From Symbiodinium natans (Eukaryota; Sar; Dinophyceae; Suessiales; Symbiodiniaceae): a stretch of 64,000 nucleotides of DNA. The stretch spans positions 582,501 to 646,500 of the forward strand of contig CAJNDS010000180.1 in NCBI GenBank assembly GCA_905221605.1, in the 5' to 3' direction. Within the stretch, counting starts at the first letter, position 1. Each line of letters starts with the position of its first letter. The notes below the pieces were generated by a model that ran no database searches, was not told the DNA's origin, and saw only the letters and a list, made by a program, of their open reading frames with translations. The translations under genes were made by a program, and so were the position numbers. Shown here piece after piece: positions 1 through 9,837 of the stretch.

Positions 1-1094
1 TCCAACCACAAGGGCCGTGTTTGCGGCTACGTCGGCTTCGACCCGAAAGTGGAGCACCAGATGATGGCGGCCTGTGATCTGCTCCTGATGCCTTCACGCT
101 ATGAGCCCTGTGGCCTACCCCAGATGTACCGAGGCACACTTGGGACCATTTTTTGTCTATCGTTTTTTCCCTTAAGTTGTGGGTTTAAGAGGGTTTTCTA
201 TATCTTCCCTTCTTGTGGGTTTAAGAGGCTCATAATTCAGGAATATTTTTTCACAGAGGGTTTTGAGAAGGGCCCTCCCAGGTACTCGCAGATGTACGGA
301 ACCTTGCCCATCGTCCATGCGACTGGGGGCCTGGTGGACTCCGTGAATTGGTAGCCCACTGGTACCCTTTACCCTTTATTTTTGGTTATGGGTTCCCTCA
401 TAAAATGACCCCAAAAAGGGTGCCCTTATTATCCCTTATAAAATAGCCCCCAAAAAGGGTGCCCTTATGATCCCTTATCAAACTAGCCCCCCAAAAAAAG
501 GGTGCGCCCTGATTCTAATAGGGTTACTGGGCTACCAAGGTGAAGGACGTCTCGGAGGGGGTCGAGGTCGCCACCGGCTTCCTCGTGGCCCCGCTGAGCT
601 CCGACGCGCTCAAGGACTACGAGTTGCCTATAAGAACCCCCCCCCCTATATAAACAAAAAAAATGTATATATATATATATATATTCTTCTTTAGGAAGGG
701 TAATATAGGGATTCTTATTCTTTCTGTTTTTGGGGGGAGTTCTTATAAGCAAGTCGTAGAGGAGACCGTCTATCGCGCCGTGGAGCTGAATTTGAAGCGA
801 AAGGAGGACTTCTGCAGAATGCAGCGGACAGCCATGCAGAGCGACTACTATTGGCCCAAGGCCATGGATGAGTATCTTGGAGAGTTTAGGGTTTAGGGTG
901 TAGGGTGTAGGGTTTAGGGTTTAGGGTTTAGGGTTTAGGCTTAGTAGTAGAGTAGGCAGCCTTTAACCTTTTTGGGGCATTCTAATCTCTATGAAATCCC
1001 AAAGGTGAACCTTTCATTCCCCCAGGTTACTGGACAACTAAGGTATGAGCGACAAATTGACATCGTGCTCTACGAGTGCGGAACGGTTCGATGA
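1..1094 (+). CDS. Starch synthase (GT5), 3' part, five exons
   Basis: Glycosyltransferase family 5 starch/glycogen synthase that elongates alpha-1,4-glucan; only the C-terminal part is in the window. Exons read 1-125, 282-342, 540 to about 623, about 753-871 and 1043-1094 (TGA 1092-1094). The joined protein contains the GT5 signatures LLMPSRYEPCGL, then QMYSQMYGTLPIVHATGG, then DSVKDVSEGVEVATGF, and the C-terminal helix with TVYRAVELNLKRKEDF. It ends MDEYERQIDIVLYECGTVR. Frame is kept across every junction. Dinoflagellates store cytosolic starch, usually made from UDP-glucose (established knowledge); substrate and compartment cannot be read here. Introns 1, 2 and 4 start GT and end AG; intron 3 has no normal splice dinucleotides. 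Without splicing of intron 4, the TTTAGGG repeat would give an in-frame TAG at 894-896. Identity is secure; the intron 3 edges are uncertain by 1-2 bases. Confidence 0.88.
126..281 (+). mobile_element. Introner-like intron 1 of the starch synthase
   Basis: A 156-bp intron that starts GTACCGAG and ends CCTCCCAG. GTAC at its start is repeated as the first four bases of the next exon, so splicing restores exactly one GTAC (codons for QMYSQ). It carries an internal repeat, TGTGGGTTTAAGAGG, at about 178-193 and 215-229. The duplication fits insertion of a short element that made the intron; no clear terminal inverted repeat was seen in this one. Confidence 0.6.
343..539 (+). mobile_element. Introner-like intron 2, family D with terminal inverted repeats
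   Basis: A 197-bp intron. Its inner ends are inverted copies: GGTAGCCCACTGGTACCC at about 350-367 against GGGTTACTGGGCTACC at about 521-536. The five bases GTGAA precede the element and recur directly after its terminal AAG, so the donor GT lies in a 5-bp target duplication and the acceptor AG comes at the element's 3' edge. Inside are three near repeats of CCCCAAAAAGGGTGCCCTTA. Related copies lie at about 1147-1258 and 27078-27160. Confidence 0.75.
624..752 (+). mobile_element. Intron 3 element, family E, with noncanonical splice edges
   Basis: Element with ends TTGCCTATAAGAAC and, inverted, GTTCTTATAAGCAA, C/G runs just inside them, and an (AT)n core. Coding frame (D-Y-E-V-V-E-E) is restored only if it is removed as TT...AA, GT...CA or AG...GC, none of which is a standard splice pair. 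A related copy lies at 40338-40431 downstream of GAPDH copy 2. Confidence 0.6.
872..1042 (+). mobile_element. Intron 4: telomere-like tract plus short repeat element
   Basis: Intron bounded by GTAT at 872 and GTAT at 1043, with AG at 1041-1042. It holds about eight TTTAGGG units (885-938) followed by a short element (about 950-1042, with CCTTTAACCTTTTTGGGG and CCCAAAGGTGAACC). The same short element appears in a galactocerebrosidase intron at about 49966-50057. Confidence 0.6.
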
Positions 1095-1589
1095 GCGCCT
1101 TAGGAGGCATTCGACTGCGCGTCACTGGACCTTCTGTGAGCAACCTGGTAGCCCACGGGTACCCTTTTCCCCTTTTGTTGTTGACAGTTCCCTTGTAAAA
1201 CTGGCCAACCCCAAACGGGTACCCGTATTCTGAGATGATTTAAGGCAACCTGGATGCTGTGAACGGCCCGGCCTCACTGGAGACAAAATCTCGGCAGCTC
1301 AAACTGAGTCCCCAAAAGCTGGCATTCTTTGCTGCTCTTGCTTGAACATTGTTACATTGTTTATATGAATTCCGGCGCGCCTGTTTTCCATTGTCCATGA
1401 TGTTCTTTTGCATGCCCGCGCTCCATTACAGGCATTTTACAGGCTTTTCTCCATTATCTGTCTGTGCTGGTGCTTAGGAGAACTGGCACAGTTGCAAATG
1501 GACAGCTGCGAACCATGCAGCAAAAGACCGCAAAGCACCAAGGTCAAAAAGGCACAAAAACTGCCGCGTGGCTGGTCTGCTCGAACCAA
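1095..1589. other. Gap between starch synthase and helicase; family D element
   Basis: No confident coding sequence. A family D element spans about 1147-1258 (starts GGTAGCCCACGGGTACCC). The 5' exons of the helicase, including the start codon, may lie in 1260-1589, but I cannot identify them because the N-terminus of this helicase family is poorly conserved. Confidence 0.4.
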
Positions 1590-4469
1590 ACAAACCGATG
1601 AAGGACTTTCGCCTCACCGTCACGGGCTCGAACTGCCCCCGGCCGGTGGTTTCCTTTGCGCATCTGAGACTCCCAAAGGACGGGTCCTTTGCACATCTTC
1701 GTTGTGTGGTTCTCCCCAGAAGGACCTATAGGAGAAGAAACTTCATGTGCGTATAGTGAGATGGAAGGAGCTTTTGGATGGAATCCGCAAGAACAACTAC
1801 AGCAAGCCAACGGCCATCCAGGTGGGTTTCGCGCCAGGGGTGTCATCTACGGTGGCATTGTGAGATCACGCGGCGCATGCGAAGAGCTGAATCTTGTGTG
1901 CGTATGCTGTACATGCAGGCTCATGCCAGGGCTTCGGAGCGACTACCGGACCCCCTTGTGTGTTGATACGTTACAAGTTTGATCGAAGCTGCAGAGCTCA
2001 TTCTTCAGAATGGTCGACAAGAAGTACCAGCAAGGAGCATGCAGGTGAGGGACTACAAGTAGCCTGTCTTTACGTCTTATATAGTCCCAGACGCCGTCTC
2101 GGAACCCTCTGGGCCGGTCACAGCCAGCTTACGAAGCCTTATACACGCTTGTCAGCCGCAGGCGCAAGCTTGTCCAGCCGGACTCAGCGGCCGCGACGTC
2201 ATCGGCGTGGTGGGACCCCCAGCGAGTTGCCGACAGTTTTGTGCCCCCAACTGCCCTTCCAAACCCGAAAGCAGACCCTCGTCTCCTCCACACATGTTGA
2301 GCTAGCATGGCGGCGGAAAGTCACGTGCCAGTCAGGCGTTTCAGTCCGTTTCAATGCAGCGGTTGAGCTGTGAGGACATATATAATAAGACAGTGTGGCG
2401 TACTAGTGACGATCCATCACACGCAAGCCATGGTGCATCATAGTTCCTCGGCAAAGTCGCGCGGTAAGTAGTTGCAACTTGCAACTCCTTCCGCAGTCCT
2501 ACCGGATAAAGGAAGCAAACCATGAAGCGCCCTGCTGGATCCAGGCTCTCCTTAGGGGCACAACCCGGAACCCTGAAGCCCCTAAACCCCTATACTCAGT
2601 AGCTGAGTGGGTACACTTTACACTTTTTGGGATACTTTTATTCCCCATATAGCTGAAAGTGTACACTTTTTGGGGCTTATGAACTCAGCAACTAAGTATA
2701 AGCCTCAGCTCTAAACCCTGAGCGCCGAGGCGGAAACGGGATCTGGCAAGACGGTGGCTTACCTCATGCCGCTGCCAAGTCAAAGATCAGCTTATTTAGC
2801 ATGTCCCCCTTATACGAACAGTCCTCAAAAGGGATTATACTAGGGGGATCTAGGGGTACTAGAGTCCCACTTAGGACTATTAGTACAGGAACATCCCAAA
2901 CGACAACTCTTATTGCCACAATTTTCTTGCTTAATTCTTATTTTCATCATTGATCTGGTGATGACGAGTGGTCATGATGATGCATGCATGAACCCTAAAC
3001 CCTAAACCCTAAACCCTAAACCCTAAACCCTAAGCAATGATGGTTGTAAATAGTTGTAGTAGTTTGGGTTCACTTTGGCAGCTGCCAAAGGCTTCTTGTC
3101 CACAGCGCGGCGCAGCCGGAGCTGAAGAAGGATGAGGGCCCGATCGGCTTGGTGCTCTGCCCTACTCGCTGCCCGCCTTACAGCAACCCTAAACCCTAAA
3201 CTTACCCTTAGACTCTAAACCCTAAACCCTAAAACCCTAAAACCCTAAAACCCTAAAACCCTAAAACCCTAAAACCCTAAAACCCTAAAACCCTAAACCC
3301 TAAACCCTAAACCCTAACTTTTCCCTAACCCGCAGACGTCAGAACTATTCTGTGTCCTGCGAGAACGAATGATCCCCAGCCCTTTGGGCTGAATCAGCTT
3401 CATTCCCCGGTGCCCAGTAGGGCAGAGAAAGCACATGGCAGAACCCATCGGCTTGGCTCGGTTTAGGGTTTAGGGTTTAGGGTTTAGGGTTTAGGGTTTA
3501 GGGTTTAGGATTTAGGCTCACTATCCTTAGTTTGTCTAGCTTGACTGGACACTTCGCACTCAACAGGACCTGAACCACAAGTATTTCTGAGAGTGGGCCA
3601 ACTTTGCTGCGCAACGCTTAGGGTTTAGGGCTTAGGGCTTAGGGTTTGGGGTTTCTGTTTCTCTGGTGATTGGGGGCAATACTCGTCAGAGCAGGTCAAC
3701 ATTCGGGTTTAGGGCGGGCTTACATTGCCGGTTTTCGGGGTTGGTGGTGCTTTGATGGTTTTCCACAGTGGAAGCAGCATCTGGCATTGTCCATGTCAGC
3801 TGGTATGCCCAGGCGAGCTTGCCGTGCAGATTGAGAAGGAAGTGTACAAGTTCAACAAACTGCTGGGCTTGAGGAGCACAACGTTCGCCGGAGGTTTGTC
3901 CAAGTACCAGCAGTTCAGGACCATCAAAGGCGGGGCTGTTCCAGTCAGCTTTTGCTGCTAGGTGTTGCACTCCGTTCGTTCGGTCTCAGGCGGCAGCGAG
4001 ATTGTGATCGCAACGCCTGGACGACTCATCGACATCGTCAAGATGAAAGGCCATTGTGCAGCACCGAGACCAACTCACAGTAGAATGCCTCATAGTTGCT
4101 GTGTGTCCGTGAATGCGTTTGCATGCCCTCTGGGTTCCAGAATCCGATGATGTTACCCTCCACATACGGGCCTGTGTCTTCTATTTTACCAACCGGTGGC
4201 CAGGACGGAAAGAGCAAGAGACACACACACACACACATACGCGCGCGCGCGCAATATAAGGGTCGGAATATTTACAACAGTATTCCCTGATGGTCCCTTG
4301 ATAGTTATACTATAAGAACCCCTAAACATCCTGTTCTAATCAGCCCCTATAGTATGCACGCTGCGTGCCATCCTGTGCACGTGCGCGCAGTCGACGATTC
4401 CCTTGCAACTGGAACCCTGAGGTTTGCCTGCTTTTTTATATGTTTATACATATATATATATGTATATAC

Positions 4470-4502
<33 letters not shown>

Positions 4503-7500
4503 AAAGAGAGATCTAATCATCCAGGACTAAGTTTTTTAAGTGCCTCAAGCTATGTTGTCTGTTTTAGCGCGGTGTGCCTCTCAAAGAGGCTGCAACTTGC
4601 GGCGGACCACCTTCGTCGTCCTCGATGAAGCCGACCGCATGCTGCAGATGGGCTTCGAGGAGCTGGTTTAGGGTTTAGGGTTTAGGGCCTAGGGTTTAGG
4701 GTTTAGAGGGAGAATGTTCGTGGCCCAGTTTATCCAGGCTCAAGCTTGCATTGCCCCGGCTGTCAGGATCAGATGCGCTCCATCCTCCAAAATGTGCGAC
4801 CGAAACGGCAGGCAGAGGGACCACATGTGAGAAGAGCAAAAGCCAAAACCAATCCGAAGATCACCAGGGCACCAGCCCCCAGGCCCAGGCTATGTAGCCG
4901 ACTCGAACGCCGGCGTACATCGTCAGTCGGATAGTCGCATGGGGACTGTTCAGGAGTACAGATGCGCATAGGGGTAAAACGTGGGCTAGTCGCGAGAAGC
5001 TCCCTAACGAAGGGTTTTTGGGAGTTCATTGCGGCAGCGCGCGTCGCTTTTGCTTGCATCAGTTGTGGGGCTGGAGCATCCAACTTCTTAGAACAAGGTT
5101 TCCGACTGCTTAGAACATGGCAGCAGCCTTGCAAGGGAGTTCAGTATACTACTGTTTACTTAAGAGCCCCCAAAAATATCTGTAAAAAGAATCCCTATAT
5201 AAGGAAGATTTTTTCCTGGAGTAGTATATGGTTTATAGAACAACATGGTTCAACCTCTAAACTCGGAAGCATCGTCTGCTGCAGACCCTGCTCTTCTCTG
5301 CCACCATGCCGCCTCGCATTGAGCGGCTCGCAGCAGACTTCCTGAACCAGCCTGTGCGCATCACAGTGCTTTGTCTGCAATAAAGTAGCCGGTGATCGCT
5401 TCTCAGGTTTACAGGGGTATGCAGGAATCTGCTTGCATACACAGTGAAAGCGTGACTTGAGCACTTGGTGTATTTGAAGATAGTCCAGAGGGCTGCAGCT
5501 CTTTGCCCCCTACGCAACTCGGAGGTGGGCACTGCTGGACAGGCGGCCGCAAATGTCAAGCAGCACGTGACCTGGATGCATTAAAAAAAGGAGATTGGAA
5601 TCCTCGGGAGCATCTATAGGATAGACTTCGAAAGCGTGCCTCTTGCCTATGGACACAGCTGGGCCTCGACTTCTCGGTTTAGGATTATTAGGAGTACTTA
5701 ACATCCTGTTCCCCAGGTTGAGGTCCTCAGCAGCGACGACCAAAAGTTTGGGTGGCTTCACGCCAGGGTGGACCAGATGCTTGCGAAGGGACAGACGCTG
5801 GTGTTTGTGAAGTCGAAGCAGGCTGCGCAGGCGCTGGGGTCCAGAGCGCCGGTCTCCCAACCACCCCCCCCCCCCCCATCCTATCCCTGCAAGCCCAAAA
5901 GTCGTCCCCAACCACCACACAACCGACCCCCCACCTTGCGGAGGTAAAGTAGGGCCCATGCGCCATTGCGGGCAAATAGCTCGGGATGGCCATTCCAGGA
6001 GCTCCAGCAGAAGTTTGCAGACGTGCAGAAGGAAGCTGCTGTACTTCATGGCGATCTGGAGCAGGACGAGCGCATGAGGGTGATAGATGGCCTCCGCAAG
6101 CAACGACAGATTCTCGGACGCAAGCTGTTCCAGTAGATCTTGTGGCTGTCCATGGGCTTCTGCAAAAACTGGAGGCACGTCTCCACTTTAATGCGAGCTT
6201 CATATGGGGGTTTCCGAAATTAGGGGTACCTTCTTGGGGTCCTTATGATAAGGGGATCCTACTATTTTGGGGGTCTATACTGGAGGTCCCTTGTGTTCGT
6301 AAACTCCCATATTAGATGATGAGTAGACATGTGGCTGGCTCAGGAACCTTCTCATCGCCACGGATGTCGCTGCTCGCGGTCTGGACATCACAACCATTCG
6401 CACCTTGGGGACCAAAGGAAGAACCAAAAACTTGGGGTCATATACCCTATACTACTATAATCCCTTTTAAGATAATGTGAACCCTAAACCCTTTTAGGGT
6501 ATATACCCTATGCTACTATAATCCCGATTAAGGTAATATGAACCCATTGAACCCTAAACCCTTTTAGGGTTCATGTCGTCCCCAAGGCACGGTGGTCTCC
6601 TTCGACGTTGCTCGTGACATCGAAACCCACACGCACCGTCCCTTGCCGACGGCCGGTTGTAGTGCCTGTAGCGTTAATGATGCAGAGTGGCCTGATTATT
6701 TGCAATTATTCCTTTGTGTGTTCTTTCATCAGATATTCAGAAACAATCTTAGGTCCATTTATCAGGGGCCCTAATTAAACACTAAACCCTAAACCCTAAT
6801 CCCTAAACCCTAAACCCTAAACCCTAAACCCTAAACCCTAAACCCTAAAACCCTAAACCCTAAACCCTCTGATTGCAGCGCAGGTGTGGGTCGAACTGGC
6901 CGCGCGGGCGCGAGCGGTGAGGCCTTCGCGTTGCTGAGTCAAGACGCATCGGCCGCTCGCCACGATCAATGGTTATGGTCTTCGCGTTTGAGAGTTAGGG
7001 TTTAGGGTTTAGGGTTTAGGGTTTAGGGTTTAGGGTTTAGAGTCTGCTATCTTTCCCCTTGTGGCCACTACAGGGCTCGAAGGATAGTGGTTACCATCGG
7101 GGCTCACAAGCATTTTTGGGCCAGGGTCAGGGCCCAAACTATCCTTCAACTTGATTCAAGTTCCAGTGCTATAGGTTACTATTAGGTCCCCTAAACCCTA
7201 GACCCGAAACCCTAAACCCTAGACCCGAAACTCTAAACCCTAACTGCCCGATAGGCCAAGAAAGGCAAGGGCGAAGCCAACCATCGGAAGATGGCCGCAT
7301 TGCTGGTGGAGCACCTCGAGGACAGGAGAGGATGGGTCGCGGCTTTTCGATGGTCCTGAAAGCTCATAAATTAGTAAAAGCATGTGTTCATATTCATCTT
7401 CATATACATAATACTATTAGGGAACGTGAACGTTTAAAATTTAACTTCATACATCTACACATCCATAATTATATATATATATATAATTATGTGTGTATAT

Positions 7501-8674
7501 ATATACACAGTAAGTATAGAACATTTCATCTGTGACCCGAAGTCTCTGCTACCCCCTGGTTCTTCGTAGGGAAATGAGGGAATTAGGGCTCTCTCTCTCT
7601 CTCTATATATATATATATTTATTCATTTGTTTATTTATTTATTTATTAATGTTTATACATACATACCCTTTAAGGGATTCTATAGGGCACCTCATTCCCT
7701 CATTCCCTATATAAGATCCAGCCAGACTCAGCCCTCCCGCACCCCGGCGGAGGACGTAGGGCAAAAGGCGACCCCCGAGCTTCTCGCCATGGCCGCTCGG
7801 AGTCGAAATTTGAGCCAAGGCGTGGAACTCAGGTTTAGGGTTTAGGGTTTAGGGTTTAGGGTTTAGGGTGTAGGGTTTAGGGTTTAGGGTTTAGGGTTTA
7901 GGGTTTAGGGTTTAGAGGGGGAGCCCACGATGGCTGGGTGCCAGAACAAGCGGCTGTTGCAAATGGGGTTTACGAAAATAGGGTATAGGGTTTAGGGTTT
8001 AGGGTCTTCCTAGAATCAGGAGTATAGTATGTTGAGGTAAAATTAGGGGGACGCTATTTTGAGAAATACCCCAAAGAAAGGCCCGCTTTGGTGGACCTAT
8101 TTGTGATGGAGGGTTTAGGGTTTTCTTCGGCAAGTACCTGTTGGGATTCTCCCCCTTGACTGTTAGAAAGTATAAGGGGGGGAACATTCCAAAGACACCG
8201 GCTTCAAAAGGGGTTGGTAGAAGTGGGCCAAGGCCATGGACCACGCTCCCTTCAAGGCCGCCCGTGCAGCAGGGCTCCGCTTCTCTGGCGAGGTCTCGAA
8301 GGGCCAAGGGCCTGGCTCCCAGTTTCATTGCTTCGCCTTTAGTTGAGCTTTGAACTTCTTGGGCTTCCTTATTTAGTAGGATATATTAAAGTTCAACCTT
8401 TTTCCCCTCTTGGTCCCTAAACCCTAAACCCTAAACCCTATCTCAGGGGCACCGGGGGGCTCAACGAGCCTAAGCAGATTGTATGAGAACACCGGTTGGC
8501 ACATGTCGAATGACCTCTATTCAAGTTAAGAACTGGTCTTCCCACGCCCCAAAATCCTTCTTCTCCCGAAGACCGAAAACCCAAAACCGAAGGCGTCCTG
8601 GGCAGAAGAGCAATGGCAGCAATGGCGATGCTCGGGACCGCTCGCGGTCGCGGCCCCCGAATGCCGGCGAGTAG
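1590..8674 (+). CDS. DDX42: DEAD-box RNA helicase, DDX42-like, about 20 exons
   Basis: ATP-dependent RNA helicase, nuclear, most like the spliceosome-linked DDX42 (U2 snRNP) by its order of motifs. Exons I can place: about 1590-1678, 1757-1821, 2162-2209, 2730-2770, 3091-3167, 3813-3929, 3990-4049, 4589-4659, 4767-4811, 5285-5365, 5525-5575, 5717-5830, 5999-6108, 6344-6399, 6587-6637, 6884-6945, 7255 to about 7330, about 7716-7819, about 8227-8300 and about 8606-8674. Motifs in order: RPVVSFAH with the Q motif [14 protein letters not shown] (I), PTREL (Ia), ATPGR (Ib), VLDEADRM (II), LLFSATMP (III), TLVFVKSK (IV), [12 protein letters not shown] (V), [10 protein letters not shown] (VI). The tail is Arg/Ser rich and ends [11 protein letters not shown]. 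Donors are GT, GC or GA. The start codon is not identified, and exons after 7330 are less certain. Confidence 0.85.
2800..2899. mobile_element. Family A palindromic element in helicase intron
   Basis: About 100 bp. Starts ATGTCCCCCTTATACGAACA and ends as the inverted form TTAGTACAGGAACATCCC. Further copies lie at 13052-13150, 14297-14393, 16437-16522, 43247-43337 and 62141-62233, so this is a dispersed family rather than a chance hairpin. Here it sits inside the intron 2771-3090. Confidence 0.7.
2987..3515. repeat. Telomere-like tracts in both orientations within helicase introns
   Basis: CCCTAAA units at about 2991-3032 and 3185-3320 (the latter with a CCCTAAAA variant run) and TTTAGGG units at about 3461-3510. 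A helicase exon (3091-3167) lies between the tracts, so these are interstitial tracts inside introns, not a chromosome end. Confidence 0.9.
4211..4510. repeat. Microsatellites and family H element in helicase intron
   Basis: (CA)n and (CG)n run at 4220-4252, then a family H element (about 4253-4352, GGTCGGAATATTTACAACAG to CCCCTATAGTATG), then (TA)n at 4445-4502. A second family H copy is at about 21195-21316. Confidence 0.6.
6201..6316. mobile_element. Family C element in helicase intron
   Basis: Ends are inverted copies: ATATGGGGGTTTCCGAAA and GTAAACTCCCATAT. It fills half of the GA-AG intron 6109-6343. Other members, recognised by GGGTTT(A/C)CGAAA and a core of AATCCCCTTAAAGGG type, are at about 27165-27290, 32737-32822, 43456-43560, 46425-46538, 50166-50280 and 50515-50615. 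Confidence 0.65.
6400..6586 (+). mobile_element. Family F introner, GC-AG intron with 4-bp target duplication
   Basis: The intron starts GCACCTTGGGGACC and ends GTCCCCAAG. GCAC is repeated at the start of the next exon, and the element's own ends (CTTGGGGACC and GTCCCCAAG) are inverted copies. Removing GCAC plus the element restores the protein ([13 protein letters not shown]) exactly. A related copy lies at about 20846-20990. Confidence 0.8.
6781..7240. repeat. Telomere-like tracts around helicase motif VI exon
   Basis: CCCTAAA tract 6781-6868, TTTAGGG tract 6998-7040 and degenerate CCCTAAA/CCCGAAA units 7190-7243. They lie in the introns on either side of the exon 6884-6945. Confidence 0.9.
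7550..7716. mobile_element. Family G element in helicase intron
   Basis: Starts GGTTCTTCGTAGGGAAATGA and ends CTCATTCCCTCATTCCCTA in inverted sense, with a (CT)n(AT)n centre. Its 3' edge gives the acceptor TATAAG used before the exon coding [15 protein letters not shown]. The best-preserved copy is at 28905-29069. Confidence 0.65.
7832..7912 (+). repeat. TTTAGGG tract
   Basis: Eleven to twelve nearly perfect TTTAGGG units with one TGTAGGG, in a helicase intron. Confidence 0.9.
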
Positions 8675-9837
8675 CTCTCGATGGCCCGGGGAAGTCTGCA
8701 CGAAGTTGTGTGCATCTGGGTTATCAGATAGGGTTCTAGGGTGCCTAGGTTCCGATGGATGAATCTGAAAGTTGATGCAACCTTCTAACTCCAAGGGGTA
8801 GAGCCGCAAGGCTGGAGGCCTGAAGCTAGAGGTTGAGAACCAGGGCTGGGATGTGGGCAGCAGGTTGCCCCAGAAGCTGAAATTCCGACGGTGTGGTGTA
8901 TACCCTAAACCGCCTTAGGGGCCTTAGGGACCTCCCATGAAGTAGCCCTATACGCCCCAAGTCGAGGGCAGCTGACGAACCCGAGTCTGGGCGAGAGAGA
9001 GAGAGAGAGAGAGTGCCCAAGTAGGTTTTGATGATAGTATGGCACCTTTTAAGCTTTTGGGAGAGGGGGAGGGAGAGGGGGAGGGAGAGGGGGAGGGAGA
9101 GGGGGAGGGGGAGGGGGAGGGAGAGGGGGAGGGAGAGGGGTGACTATTCTAAGGCGGCCCTCATAATTTCGGGCACCCAAAACTGGGCCCATGATATTGA
9201 GAGCCAAACCCTAAACCTGTGCTGTGGCTAGCCGGGTGCATCCGGGTGCCAAAAAAAACCCTAAACCTGGTATGGGTGCATGGCGCCATAGAATACGTGT
9301 CTTGTTCCAACTTGGGAGGTGCACCGCACCAGCGGCTTGCCGCTGCCGCCAAGCCCGCCGAACAAAAAGTTGTGAGTTTAGGGTTTGGGGCTTAGGGCTT
9401 AGAGTTTAGGGTTTAGGGTTTAGGGTTGCTCCCTCAAGGTGGCAGGACCCAAAAGCCCGTGGCAACAAGGTTTAGGGTTTAGGGTTGCTTTCTCAAGCGG
9501 GGCGGACCCAAAAGTCCGTTGCAAAAAGGATGTAGGGTTTAAGGAGGCGGCTGTGTGTAGGCGCAGCAAACTTTTGTCACGGTCAACGCCTGTGTGGACG
9601 GATTCGGCATGTTGCAGAGAGTGGCTCAAAGTAGCTAGGGCCAGCATTGCAGAGTTCTGAACGTAGTTTCCACGCCCGCCTTCATCTTTAGAATCTTTGG
9701 ACCACGCTGGCTTTCAACTTTAGAGTCTTTGCAACATTTCAGCACTGCAAGTCTACTTAACTGCGCAGCACTTGCCGAGTGCGACTGGCTGATCGACAAG
9801 CCGTTTTTTGCTTCAATTTCGCGATCGCTTCCGAGCC
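8675..9837. other. Gap after helicase: simple repeats, no gene seen
   Basis: Contains a (GA)n run at 8994-9014, a GGGAGAGGGGGA purine minisatellite at 9059-9139 and TTTAGGG patches at 9376-9426 and 9469-9487. A 28-base motif (CTCAAG...GGACCCAAAAG) occurs twice at about 9431 and 9491, each after a TTTAGGG patch. No convincing exon. Confidence 0.6.

Noticed and set aside
49-354. 101-codon frame as a short gene
   Set aside because: It reads through intron 1 of the starch synthase; conserved residues resume only after splicing at 282.
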